DNA of 47,466 bases, taken from NCBI RefSeq assembly GCF_011045115.1, contig NZ_JAAKZG010000024.1, positions 1-47,466 on the forward strand. Direction: 5' to 3'. The notes beneath the pieces were generated by a model. The model ran no database searches. It saw only the letters and a list, made by a program, of their open reading frames with translations, and was not told the origin of the DNA. The position numbers were made by a program, and so were the translations under genes. This document shows, piece by piece, positions 25,554-32,566 of this stretch (position 1 is the first letter of the stretch; the number at the start of each line of letters is the position of its first letter). The stretch comes from Mesorhizobium zhangyense. GTDB taxonomy: Bacteria; Pseudomonadota; Alphaproteobacteria; Rhizobiales; Rhizobiaceae.

Positions 25554-25985
25554 ATGAAGCACCAAACACTTGATCAACTGCATTTCGTAGCCTCGGTTAA
25601 GGCCGAGGCAATTCCCATGATGACGCGCGTTCAGCGCCTGCAACGCTGGGAGGAGTTGCTTGCGACAGATTCGGACCGGTGTCTCAATGCACTTGTTGGC
25701 ACCGAGCGCCTCTCCCCCGAATTGCGAGAGATTGCGCGTTCCGACAATTCTCCACTGACGGTTGCATTTGAGGACCCGCAACTGCGTAGGGAAGGCTTGA
25801 GAGACGACACCTACGGTGAAGCCCGACGATTCTTCGAGCTTTCTGATAACCAGCTGCACGGGGTAGTCTGCTCCTGCCATACCGGTACGACGATACGGGC
25901 ACGGTGGGCCGCGGCTCGCGTGCGCTCAATTGCCAAGATGAGTAACGGCTTCCTTGCTTGGCTGCGCGACACATTTCTCTTGTGA
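25554..25985 (+). CDS. conserved hypothetical protein
   Basis: A 143-residue soluble protein. Recognisable blocks are RVQRLQRWEELLATDSDRCL, ALVGTERLSPELREIARSDN, DDTYGEARRFFELSDNQLHG and a VCSCHTG motif, an arrangement I associate with small rhizobial conserved proteins of unknown function. The CSCHTG looks heme-like only in part (CxCH rather than CxxCH), and there is no signal peptide, so a heme site is unlikely. ATG at 25554 has a GGGAGG ribosome site. A terminator follows. Confidence 0.75.
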   Translation: MKHQTLDQLHFVASVKAEAIPMMTRVQRLQRWEELLATDSDRCLNALVGTERLSPELREIARSDNSPLTVAFEDPQLRREGLRDDTYGEARRFFELSDNQLHGVVCSCHTGTTIRARWAAARVRSIAKMSNGFLAWLRDTFLL

Positions 25986-25998
25986 CGTCGCTTGAATG

Positions 25999-26044
25999 GC
26001 CGGCGCGATGAGCGTTCTAGAGAACTCGTCGCGCCGGCTGCTTT
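25999..26044 (+). terminator. terminator-like hairpin
   Basis: A 13-base-pair stem (25999-26011 with 26026-26038, one G-T wobble), with an inner GTTCT/AGAAC pairing, followed by TGCTTTAT. Just downstream of the conserved hypothetical gene. Confidence 0.7.
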
Positions 26045-26062
26045 ATGATCCCGTTTCCGAGT

Positions 26063-26182
26063 TTGCGGGGGGGGGGCGGGCTTAGATTCGGGCGATCCCT
26101 TATGCCTCAGGAAAACCGACAGAACGACTAACAGCGCCGTAGACAGAAACTCTGACTGCCAGTTCTGAAACGATTCGAACCA
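26063..26182 (-). pseudogene. C-terminal remnant of a DUF6766-type membrane protein
   Basis: Read on the minus strand from 26182: WFESFQNWQSEFLSTALLVV, then a hydrophobic helix and FLRHKGSPESKP. This is the C-terminal helix and tail of DUF6766 proteins (FENWESEFL...RGSAESK). The N-terminal three quarters are missing; recognisable sequence stops exactly at the edge of the 47-bp palindrome. The tail then runs into a G10 tract (26067-26076) and loses the family end. Confidence 0.65.
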
Positions 26183-26229
26183 TAGTGTGTGTTCCGGCGT
26201 GCAAAATTTGCACGCCGGAACACACACTA
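26183..26229. repeat. perfect 47-bp palindrome
   Basis: Two 23-base arms (26183-26205, 26207-26229) with one central base. Arms begin TAGTGTGTGTTCCGGCGTGC and end in three A. It has no T-run and lies directly at the truncation point of the DUF6766 remnant. It can form a cruciform or an exceptionally long hairpin RNA. Confidence 0.95.
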
Positions 26230-26589
26230 GCCAGAAGCCGCAGATCCTCTCTTCTAACAGCAGCTAATACCGATGAGAGCTAGAAGGCGCGGCCCCAATC
26301 GAGAGGCTCGACGTACTTGCGCGGGGGGTGGAGCGGGTGGCGTCGAGCCTCCGCTGACACAGTGCTAGCGATGGCCAGAGCCCATTATCGGTCCAGCGTC
26401 GCGATTAGGTGAGGCGAATGAAGTGATAAGTCGGTCACCCGTTGGGGGTAGAGGAAGTTGTGGCCGTAACTGCTTCCTCTCACAACCGTCAGAGCCCGAG
26501 GATTCTCCTCGCCGAGGGAAGCGCTTGAGATGTAGGGGATCATCCTCAAATTGTGCTAGAGTGCCATACATAGCGTCGAGGGAACGACG
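26230..26589. other. 360-base stretch without a recognisable gene
   Basis: No protein-like frame is seen on either strand. G-rich runs (GCGGGGGGTGG near 26320) and several short open frames without ribosome sites are present. The missing N-terminal part of the DUF6766 gene is not found here. Confidence 0.5.
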
Positions 26590-26751
26590 ATGCAGCAGAT
26601 ATATCCAATTCTCAGCTACATGGCCGCAATCCTTGCTTTCGCGCTTGTCGGCAGCCTAATCGCGAGACGCTTTGACTGGGATACCGAGATGAACAAGTGG
26701 GTGCATCCAATTAGGCAATTTTGGAATTGGCGCAATCTTTCAGGGATGTAA
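26590..26751 (+). CDS. small single-helix membrane protein
   Basis: A 53-residue frame starting MQQIYPILSYMAAILAFALV, one transmembrane helix (residues 5-25), then a charged RRFDWDTEMNKWVHPIRQFW tail rich in Trp. A GAGGGAACGACG ribosome site precedes the ATG. The composition (one helix, aromatic amphipathic tail) is that of a real small membrane protein. No family recognised. Confidence 0.55.
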   Translation: MQQIYPILSYMAAILAFALVGSLIARRFDWDTEMNKWVHPIRQFWNWRNLSGM

Positions 26752-26973
26752 TGAGGGGTGGAGCGCTATATTATTGCCAAAAGATAGGTAAGCGCCCTGC
26801 TCCAACAGGGGTGCGGGGAATGTGATTGCAAATTCTCGTAGTCGGGGCTGATCTACATCAGTTTTTACCGCAATCTTCGGTGGTACTCTCGCCGCTTGCC
26901 TGGCTCAATGTCGGCTTGGGCGTTGAGCAGGGCGGGGGCATTTGGGAGTTATCCCGTCGCAATTTTTTGAGAG

Positions 26974-27014
26974 GCCGACGCGACGAGGGTTCCATTCGTC
27001 GCATCGGCCAATGC
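26974..27014 (+). repeat. hairpin repeat, copy B
   Basis: Matches copy A (25311-25351) at 33 of 41 positions. The stem is seven base pairs (GCGACGA 26980-26986 with TCGTCGC 26996-27002); two base pairs differ from copy A by changes on both sides (A-T to G-C and T-A to C-G). The GGGTTC loop is kept. Confidence 0.5.
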
Positions 27015-27184
27015 AGCCGGCGGGCCCAGCTACACGATCAAATAATCATCGAATTCACTGCCGTGCCAGCGATTTTGATTGGAACACTCGGCGTGATCTA
27101 CGCGTTAATTCTGCGCCGCTTATTCAGTTGCCTTTGGCCCCGGCGGCAAGTCGCTGGCGTTTAACTCACTCCCCAGCGGCATAG

Positions 27185-27217
27185 AGCCCGCCCTCGCTGC
27201 CCTCGCGAAGGCGGGCT
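27185..27217. terminator. possible terminator hairpin
   Basis: Eight-base-pair stem AGCCCGCC (27185-27192) with GGCGGGCT (27210-27217) followed by TGTGG; T-run weak. It lies in a gene-poor stretch between the small membrane protein and the secreted protein at 27465. Confidence 0.45.
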
Positions 27218-27380
27218 TGTGGTCGCTCCTACGCAATTCTTGAACGGACTCTCTTGCCGCGATCCACTGTCCTTCATGCGCTTGGGAACACAAGAGTTCG
27301 AAAAATCCATCGAGCCTCCCTGTTTTCATTCAAATCGAGCGACGATCTTGGAATGCCATGCTAAGTCAGGATATATTCGT

Positions 27381-27405
27381 GGAACTTTTCCCGAGACTTT
27401 CCGTT
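27381..27405 (+). promoter_or_regulatory. EcfG-type promoter (GGAAC-N16-CGTT)
   Basis: GGAAC at 27381-27385, exactly 16 bases, then CGTT at 27402-27405, a full match to the alphaproteobacterial general-stress promoter. It gives a leader of about 50 bases before the ATG at 27465. Confidence 0.75.
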
Positions 27406-27464
27406 GCCTATCTGATCGCTCCAAGTCGATCGAAAATAGCAGGCACTCAGGGAAGGAATACGCG

Positions 27465-27782
27465 ATGAAACTCAAGTTTCTTGCGACCGCAGCCATGACA
27501 CTCATGCTGGCATCCGGCGCGGCATACGCCCAAACGTCAACGACGGCCGATCCGGCGGCCGGTGATCCCGCAGCAGCGGACAAGACAAAGCCGCTAGACG
27601 ATCCGATGATGATGAAACCGTTCTATAGCGATGAAGCCATGACGACCATGCGCTCGGACGACGAGATCAAGGCGGCCTGGGCAGCGATGTCGGCGGACAA
27701 TCAGAAAATGATGAAGGACGAGTGCGGGAAGACCGACAGCACGAAATTCGCCGAGTTCTGTGGCAAGATCAAGGGTATGTAG
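27465..27782 (+). CDS. small secreted protein
   Basis: A 105-residue precursor: signal peptide (MKLKFLATAAMTLMLASGAAYA, cleavage before Gln23), then an Ala/Asp/Thr-rich linker and a compact helical end (IKAAWAAMSADNQKMMKDEC, CGKIKGM) with two cysteines. Found as a conserved small exported protein in rhizobia; role unknown. Ribosome site GGAAGGAA. The frame runs back to 27219 but only this start gives a signal peptide. EcfG-type promoter upstream, strong hairpin downstream. Confidence 0.8.
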   Translation: MKLKFLATAAMTLMLASGAAYAQTSTTADPAAGDPAAADKTKPLDDPMMMKPFYSDEAMTTMRSDDEIKAAWAAMSADNQKMMKDECGKTDSTKFAEFCGKIKGM

Positions 27783-27817
27783 CCAACCCACATATGCCAT
27801 TTGACGGTTTCCGTCAT

Positions 27818-27847
27818 ATACGGCGGGCGTTGCTTGGCCCGCCGTAT
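27818..27847 (+). terminator. terminator hairpin
   Basis: An 11-base-pair perfect stem (27818-27828 with 27837-27847) and an eight-base loop, 36 bases after the secreted-protein gene; followed by TAGCGC, not a long T-run. Confidence 0.7.
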
Positions 27848-28152
27848 TAGCGCCCGGAACCCTTTGTCGTGGAAGATGGTTGCAGGCGAACTGAGGGCAA
27901 GTTCGCCTTCTCCTGCTATCGCCGAACTGCCTGCAAAACAGTTGGCAGACAAGCGTAGTAGGCTCGAGCACGAACCCTGCCACCTTGGATCACCGGCCTT
28001 TGACCCCGAACTTCATCGGTTCGGTTACCAACTCAAAATCGGCAGAACCTGGATACTTGCCTTTCGATCGTTCTGCGCAACACGCTGTTTCGCGGCTGTA
28101 TCCGCTTCGTCCCAGACGTTGCCAAGGGCAAGTTCGCCTTCTGGGCGGACGG
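27848..28152. other. 300-base stretch without a recognisable gene
   Basis: No frame here has a ribosome site or protein-like composition. It separates a plus-strand gene from a minus-strand pair, so their 3' ends face each other across it. Confidence 0.5.
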
Positions 28153-28365
28153 CTAGTAAATGCCCCTGGACTTTCGATCGTTGTAGTTCAGGAGATTTAC
28201 CAAATAGTCGGCCCGCTCCATGTCCATCCCGATGGTGAACGCGCCATCCACCTTTACAGGCCATCCGGTGAACACGTCGACCACCACCCACGTCCCGTCT
28301 GGGGAGTTCTTGAGTTCGTATCTATTATGATCCTTGGGGTTACGGCGCGGTCGCCTCATCGCCAC
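28153..28365 (-). CDS. hypothetical small protein
   Basis: A 70-residue protein with a basic start (RRPRRNPKDHNRYELK) and a compact TWVVVDVFTGWPVKVDG and MERADYLVNLLN region, similar in feel to small rhizobial proteins of unknown role. GTG at 28365 has a GAGGAAG ribosome site; ATG at 28359 is the alternative. Its start overlaps the end of the upstream gene by 26 bases, so the pair is probably cotranscribed. Confidence 0.65.
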   Translation of the reverse strand: MAMRRPRRNPKDHNRYELKNSPDGTWVVVDVFTGWPVKVDGAFTIGMDMERADYLVNLLNYNDRKSRGIY

Positions 28366-28546
28366 GGAGAGCTTCCTCGTTCCTGACGCCAGCTTGGTAC
28401 ATGATCATGATCCTGAGGGCCAGTTCATCGGCCTCCTTTGATCCCGGCGCGATGTTCCGAGACGCCAGCGCCCGGTCGTATACCCGGCGCAGCAAGTCGA
28501 TCTCTTCGGAGGCGAGATACCTGCAATCGAACTCGGTCTCGTCCAT
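28340..28546 (-). CDS. hypothetical small helical protein
   Basis: A 68-residue acidic protein: FDCRYLASEEIDLLRRVYDR, then SKEADELALRIMIMYQAGVR and a short tail. It belongs with the broken gene at 28847-29127 by shared pattern (LDLL..V...C/R, then ..AD.LA...L..Y..G). ATG at 28546 has a GGGAGG ribosome site; the longer frame to 28678 is not supported. A GGAAC-N15-CGTT sequence at 28627-28604 is a possible stress promoter with a short spacer. Confidence 0.65.
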   Translation of the reverse strand: MDETEFDCRYLASEEIDLLRRVYDRALASRNIAPGSKEADELALRIMIMYQAGVRNEEALRGDEATAP

Positions 28547-28846
28547 CAAGGCCTCCCGAGAAGCCACCCTCGGCTGATTATGCGTCAACCATCCGGAGGT
28601 CGCAACGGTGAACTGAGCGTGAGTTCCTAAGTGGCCGTAAATCTGGAACAAATGGTCCCTGACTTTGGCCTGCCTCACTAGGGAGGTTCACGGAATAAGT
28701 TGGCTACGAGCCGATCTGTCCTGAAGTCTGCCGCTAACAGTTTCACAAGCCGCGAGACACGCGGGAAATGTCGAAACAGTTTTGGATTTTACAGTTTTCT
28801 TCGGCGCAATCTGTTCTCGAATTCCTCCAGATTATGTCTACGACCG

Positions 28847-29127
28847 TTAGCTTTCGTGGCGGCGGTCTAGCCGAACGAAATCGGAAACGTTCCGAATATG
28901 CTTTGCTCGTTTCGTTAAAGGCATCCGTCGAAGCCTTTTGAACAATGCATCTTCATCGGTAATGCCGGAACTGTAAAGCGAGAGGGCATGTCCGGCGAGA
29001 TCATCGGCATCCAAGCCTTCTTCCTTGAGACCATGCCACAGCGGCAAACTTTCTCAACGACGCGGTTCAGCACATCCAGTTGATCGGGATAAAAAATTCC
29101 GAGCTGAAAATCATGAGAAGTGCTCAT
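28847..29127 (-). pseudogene. frameshifted paralogue of the 68-residue helical protein
   Basis: The first part MSTSHDFQLGIFYPDQLDVL then NRVVEKVC starts at ATG 29127 with a GAGGAGAAAG ribosome site. After about 29043 the sense continues in another frame as LWHGLKEEGLDADDLAGHAL, SLYSSGITDEDALFKRLRRM to the stop at 28847. One or two bases were gained or lost in the CCGCTGTGG region. Function unknown. Confidence 0.6.
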
Positions 29128-29351
29128 GGCTTTCTCCTCAGGTCTGGGCGAAAGCTTGATAGTCTCTCTCAAAAACCAGCGCCCGTATCATCGGCTGGTC
29201 ACCCAAGAACGCTACGCCGATACGGGCCAAAAGCAAGTGGAGTCTTTGGATGACGAGCCCTCCTTGGCCCAACCTTTGGCCCGAGACCAGCACGACGCAA
29301 CCCCTTACCCCGACCCGCGTTGAATTACATTCCGAACGGGGAGTTCATGTC

Positions 29352-29615
29352 ATGAACATTCATCGTTTCGACCGACCGGTGAGTATTGCCCTCGGCCCGG
29401 CTGGGAACAAGTTGCATGTCGTCAGCAATATTAAGCAGGCGGAGGAAGTTCTACTCAAGAGATGGCCAAAGGAAGCCGGTTCAAAGCACCTCGCAGCGTG
29501 CCAAGCCGTCCAGGCTGTATTGAAAGGCCGGCGTAAAGCCGTATTTGCTCGTATAGCGTTTGCTGACGCCGCCCGTGAAGCCGCCATTCTTATCGACGAT
29601 GGTGATGCCCAATAA
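29352..29615 (+). CDS. DUF982 domain protein
   Basis: An 87-residue protein with the DUF982 pattern: FDRPVSIALGPAGNKLHVVS, QAEEVLLKRWP, HLAACQAVQAVLKGRRKAVF and ARIAFADAAREAAILI. DUF982 genes are multicopy in rhizobia and of unknown function. The GGGGAG at 29338 precedes the ATG at 29352. It converges on the response-regulator gene. Confidence 0.85.
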   Translation: MNIHRFDRPVSIALGPAGNKLHVVSNIKQAEEVLLKRWPKEAGSKHLAACQAVQAVLKGRRKAVFARIAFADAAREAAILIDDGDAQ

Positions 29616-29693
29616 AGCCAAGCCGAATGTGAGTTGCTTTCGGAAAGGTGCGGATTTTTGACCAATCCACGCCCACTCTGTCTTTTTTTCCAA

Positions 29694-30059
29694 TCAACCT
29701 GAGAGGAGGGGCGCAAATATCTCGGCCAATTCCTTCTCCATGAACGGCTTCTTCAGAAGGGGCCGGTCGCGGTACCCATCCCTCATTTCGTGACCGCTGT
29801 AGCCCGTCGAGAAGACAAATGGTACCCCGCGCGCCGCAAGCGCGTCTGCTACGGAATAGGTATTGTCGCCATTCAGGTTCATATCCAGCATCGCGACATC
29901 GAAGACTTGCGCATCAATCGCCGCAAGAGCCTGTTTGACAGTAGCGGCGGCAACCACCAATTCACATCCGAGATCGGCCAACATGTCTTCGATCATGATG
30001 AGGACCAGCATTTCATCCTCAACAACAAGGACCTGCCGACCGGAAAGCAATTTATCCAT
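29694..30059 (-). CDS. single-domain response regulator
   Basis: A 121-residue receiver domain without an output domain: acidic pocket VEDE (13-16), phospho-acceptor Asp59 (AMLDMNLNG), Thr85 (STGYSG) and Lys104 (LKKPF). The ATG at 30059 overlaps the kinase stop by 8 bases, so it is coupled to the HWE kinase and is its likely partner. Single-domain regulators of this type in alphaproteobacteria usually tune kinases of the general stress pathway. Confidence 0.88.
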   Translation of the reverse strand: MDKLLSGRQVLVVEDEMLVLIMIEDMLADLGCELVVAAATVKQALAAIDAQVFDVAMLDMNLNGDNTYSVADALAARGVPFVFSTGYSGHEMRDGYRDRPLLKKPFMEKELAEIFAPLLSG

Positions 30060-31104
30060 CACGAGCATCATGCGGTGCGGGAAAGTTGATCGTGCAGACC
30101 ACACCGTCGGGCGGATAGTCGAGATGCACAGCGCCTTCCAGCTCATGAGCCAGACCGCGCTCGATTACCCGCGAACCGAAGCCTTTTCGGGTCGGTGGTA
30201 TGACGCGAGGCCCGTCCTTCTCTTGCCAACTCAGGATCAGCCGATTGCCCTCCGGGGACGGTTCAATCACCCATGAGATCAGGACCGATCCGATCTTGTT
30301 GGAGAACGCACCGTATTTCACGGCGTTGGTCGCGAGTTCGTGGAACGCGATGCCGAGGGCAAGGGTAACTTTCGGGGAAACGCGGATATTCCTGCCGGTG
30401 ATGACAAAATGCTCCGAGCGTCCATTTGCAACCCCGAACGGCTCCAGGGCAGCCTTGATCAAATCGCGCAGCCCTGCGCCTTCCCATTTTTCCACGGTCA
30501 ACAGGTCGTGCGACCGGGAGAGGGCAAAGAGGCGCGACTCGATGGATTCCCGGATCACCAGGGGATCGGAGGTATTGCGCAAAGCCTGCCAGACAATCGA
30601 CTGCACCGTCGCAAGGGTGTTTTTCACGCGGTGGTTCAATTCGTCGATGAGCATTCTGGACTGGGCTTGCTCCTGCTTGTGGTCGGTAAGATCGACGAAG
30701 GAGGCGAAATGCTGCACGATGTTACCGCTGTCGTCCCGAACCGGGCTGACGAGGATTGCCGACCAGAACTCGCTGCCGTCCTTGCGGCGGTAGCATATTT
30801 CCGATCCTCCCGTGTATTGGCCCGCGAACGCGACCTCTATGCGCGCCAAAGAATCAGAATCGGTGCCGCGCGCCATCAGGAAGTTGAAACTCTGACCGAG
30901 CACTTCTTCCCGGTCGTATCCGGTTAGTTCGAGAAAGGCGTCGTTGACGAAAATTATCGGATTGGCTGGTTCTTTTGCATCCGTGAAGACCATCGCCATC
31001 CGTGTCGTTTCGGCAGCGACGACGAACGGACCAAGATCCTTGCGGAAGCTCTCGACGTCAGCTTCGGCGCCCTTTTGGCCTTCGGATTTGATTATAGCTT
31101 GCAT
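30052..31104 (-). CDS. PAS-HWE sensor histidine kinase
   Basis: A 350-residue soluble kinase with no membrane helices. Residues 28-145 are a PAS domain of LOV-like sequence (NDAFLELTGYDREEVLG, then GQSFNFL at 70-76, and EICYRRKDGSEFWSAILVSP). The photoactive cysteine of the LOV signature GxNCRFL is replaced by Phe, so it should not form a flavin adduct. The phospho-acceptor is His158 in DELNHRVKN; the HELATNAVKYG box and the WQE motif mark the HWE family, which feeds PhyR-type stress signalling. AGGT lies upstream of the ATG. Confidence 0.9.
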   Translation of the reverse strand: MQAIIKSEGQKGAEADVESFRKDLGPFVVAAETTRMAMVFTDAKEPANPIIFVNDAFLELTGYDREEVLGQSFNFLMARGTDSDSLARIEVAFAGQYTGGSEICYRRKDGSEFWSAILVSPVRDDSGNIVQHFASFVDLTDHKQEQAQSRMLIDELNHRVKNTLATVQSIVWQALRNTSDPLVIRESIESRLFALSRSHDLLTVEKWEGAGLRDLIKAALEPFGVANGRSEHFVITGRNIRVSPKVTLALGIAFHELATNAVKYGAFSNKIGSVLISWVIEPSPEGNRLILSWQEKDGPRVIPPTRKGFGSRVIERGLAHELEGAVHLDYPPDGVVCTINFPAPHDARDG

Positions 31105-31215
31105 GCATCGGACCTGTCCCGTTGGTTGGCGAACTGCAGCCCGTCACAGGCATTATAGTCTGCGCGGGACTCCTCCGCCAGAGGACAAGAATCGATGCCT
31201 TCCGGGTGCTCGCTT

Positions 31216-31302
31216 TTAGTACCAGCGCCCTCGGCCAAACCAGCCGCCGCCACCTAGAACAAGAACGATGAGAACAATTATGAGAAGCGTGGTCATATCC
31301 AT
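31216..31302 (-). CDS. 28-residue hydrophobic membrane peptide
   Basis: MDMTTLLIIVLIVLVLGGGG followed by WFGRGRWY: one transmembrane helix and a Gly/aromatic tail. Strong AGGAGACTCAG ribosome site and an EcfG-type promoter about 85 bases upstream. Similar tiny proteins are common in rhizobia; function unknown. Confidence 0.7.
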   Translation of the reverse strand: MDMTTLLIIVLIVLVLGGGGWFGRGRWY

Positions 31303-31388
31303 CTGAGTCTCCTGTAAGTGCTCCAAGGCAACTCGCAACTCGTATTGCTGAAGAGGGGTTGCCGGGTCATCGCACTCTAATCATCCAT

Positions 31389-31414
31389 AACGTTCCCCAT
31401 GCGTTCTTTGTTCC
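31389..31414 (-). promoter_or_regulatory. EcfG-type promoter (GGAAC-N17-CGTT)
   Basis: On the minus strand GGAAC (31414-31410), 17 bases, CGTT (31392-31389). It would transcribe the 28-residue membrane peptide gene and possibly the sensor kinase and response regulator beyond it. Confidence 0.65.
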
Positions 31415-31745
31415 ACTGAAATGATCCGGCTGAGTATCGTGAAGATTTTCAGGTGCTGGTGGGTGATGGCGGGTGGCCATTATCAGACGTCAAAACGAAA
31501 CGAATCCTGACGGAGCGCATTAGAGCTAGGAGTTTGACCACCCTCCACCACCAGCAATCGAGAAGATGGCGACAAACCTTGATTGTGGCATTAGGTTCGC
31601 TCGCGGGTGGGGAGGCAGACGCTATGACGCTGGCCATGGCCGTCAGGGCTCTGAGTGGTCGGGCAGCGGAGTGATCAATGGAAACAGAAGTGGCCGTGCA
31701 AAGTCGAGGCCTGCGTGACCGAATAGTTGTCACGATAGGAATTCA

Positions 31746-31964
31746 ATGACTGCCGACGATTTTAAAGAATGGCGCAGGGCCATGGGCTATTCGCGTGAAG
31801 AAGCAGCCTATGCTCTCGGTTTGTCCAAACCGACCATCGAAAACTACGAAAGTGGACGCCGCCGAGGGAGCAACAGACCGGTTGTGATCCCTAAATATCG
31901 AGGGACTTGGGAAGCGACGAGGCAAAGGACGCGATTGTCCGAACACAGGACAGTACTGAAATGA
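31746..31964 (+). CDS. small Xre-type helix-turn-helix protein
   Basis: A 72-residue protein. FKEWRRAMGYSREEAAYALG and LSKPTIENYESGRRR are the helix-turn-helix of Cro/CI-type regulators, with the usual short rhizobial form (FKxWR start, RPVVIP end). After VIPKY the sequence no longer looks family-like, so the tail may be frameshifted. AGGAATTCA precedes the ATG. Target unknown. Confidence 0.7.
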   Translation: MTADDFKEWRRAMGYSREEAAYALGLSKPTIENYESGRRRGSNRPVVIPKYRGTWEATRQRTRLSEHRTVLK

Positions 31965-32121
31965 CGGCCCGTCCACTCGACCCTGAAGGCAAGGTAAGGG
32001 TTGTAGGACCGGAGTTTCTTCCTGACCCGGAAGGGGCAATAGATCTTCGGGCGCCGGCCAAGAGATACGTGCCTTAATACGCGCGGCGAAGCCCACCCGA
32101 TGAGAGCCTTTTTCACCAGCT
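31965..32121. other. decayed or non-coding stretch
   Basis: No complete frame supported on either strand; it joins the HTH gene tail and a possible 50-residue gene on the opposite strand. Confidence 0.35.
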
Positions 32122-32274
32122 TCAAAAATAGATCGAACCAAACCGAAACTCAGGGTCATCTCGATTTCCAGACGTTTTAAATGTGCAATAGGCGACCGAT
32201 GTCGTAGGGTCCGTCCCATGCTTGTCGATCGCGGCTTCGATGGCCTCGTCGTCAGTTAAGACCTCCCAACCCAT
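32122..32274 (-). CDS. possible 50-residue protein, perhaps truncated
   Basis: The frame from ATG 32274 reads MGWEVLTDDEAIEAAIDKHG, then a TSVAYCTFKTSG segment and DDPEFRFGS before an early stop. The pattern is that of a real small protein, and the next frame continues with a plausible FEAG, so the original gene may have been longer. No clear ribosome site. Function unknown. Confidence 0.35.
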   Translation of the reverse strand: MGWEVLTDDEAIEAAIDKHGTDPTTSVAYCTFKTSGNRDDPEFRFGSIYF

Positions 32275-32566
32275 TAGCAACGCTGTTGTGCTTTCTCACA
32301 CCAACCTCCTCGATCCCGTTCGGGAACGATAAAACCTTGGTTACCCGCGCGTCACCCTGAAAAACAGTCCGAAAAATAGCCAATAGATCGCAGTGAGCGA
32401 CAGCTCCGCGTCCAAAAGTGACGACTACGTCATAGCGACGTTGGCGTCAGCGCCCCGGCCACAATTCCCGTATTTTGATGGCTATTGCAACTTCTATGAT
32501 ACACTGAGTGCTATCGTGATGGCGTGAATACCATCCTGGGCGGGATGCGAACGAATGGAGGGTTCC
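32275..32566. other. 290-base intergenic stretch
   Basis: No gene seen. A GTTCGGGAAC dyad lies near 32325 and the ribosome site of the next gene (GGAGGG) is at its end. Confidence 0.4.

Noticed and set aside
26826-27164. 112-codon plus-strand frame
   Set aside because: No ribosome site or family pattern, and it covers hairpin repeat copy B in another reading.
31453-31674. 73-codon plus-strand frame ending TLAMAVRALSGRAAE
   Set aside because: Somewhat protein-like, but it starts at GTG without a good ribosome site and no family is recognised; left undecided.
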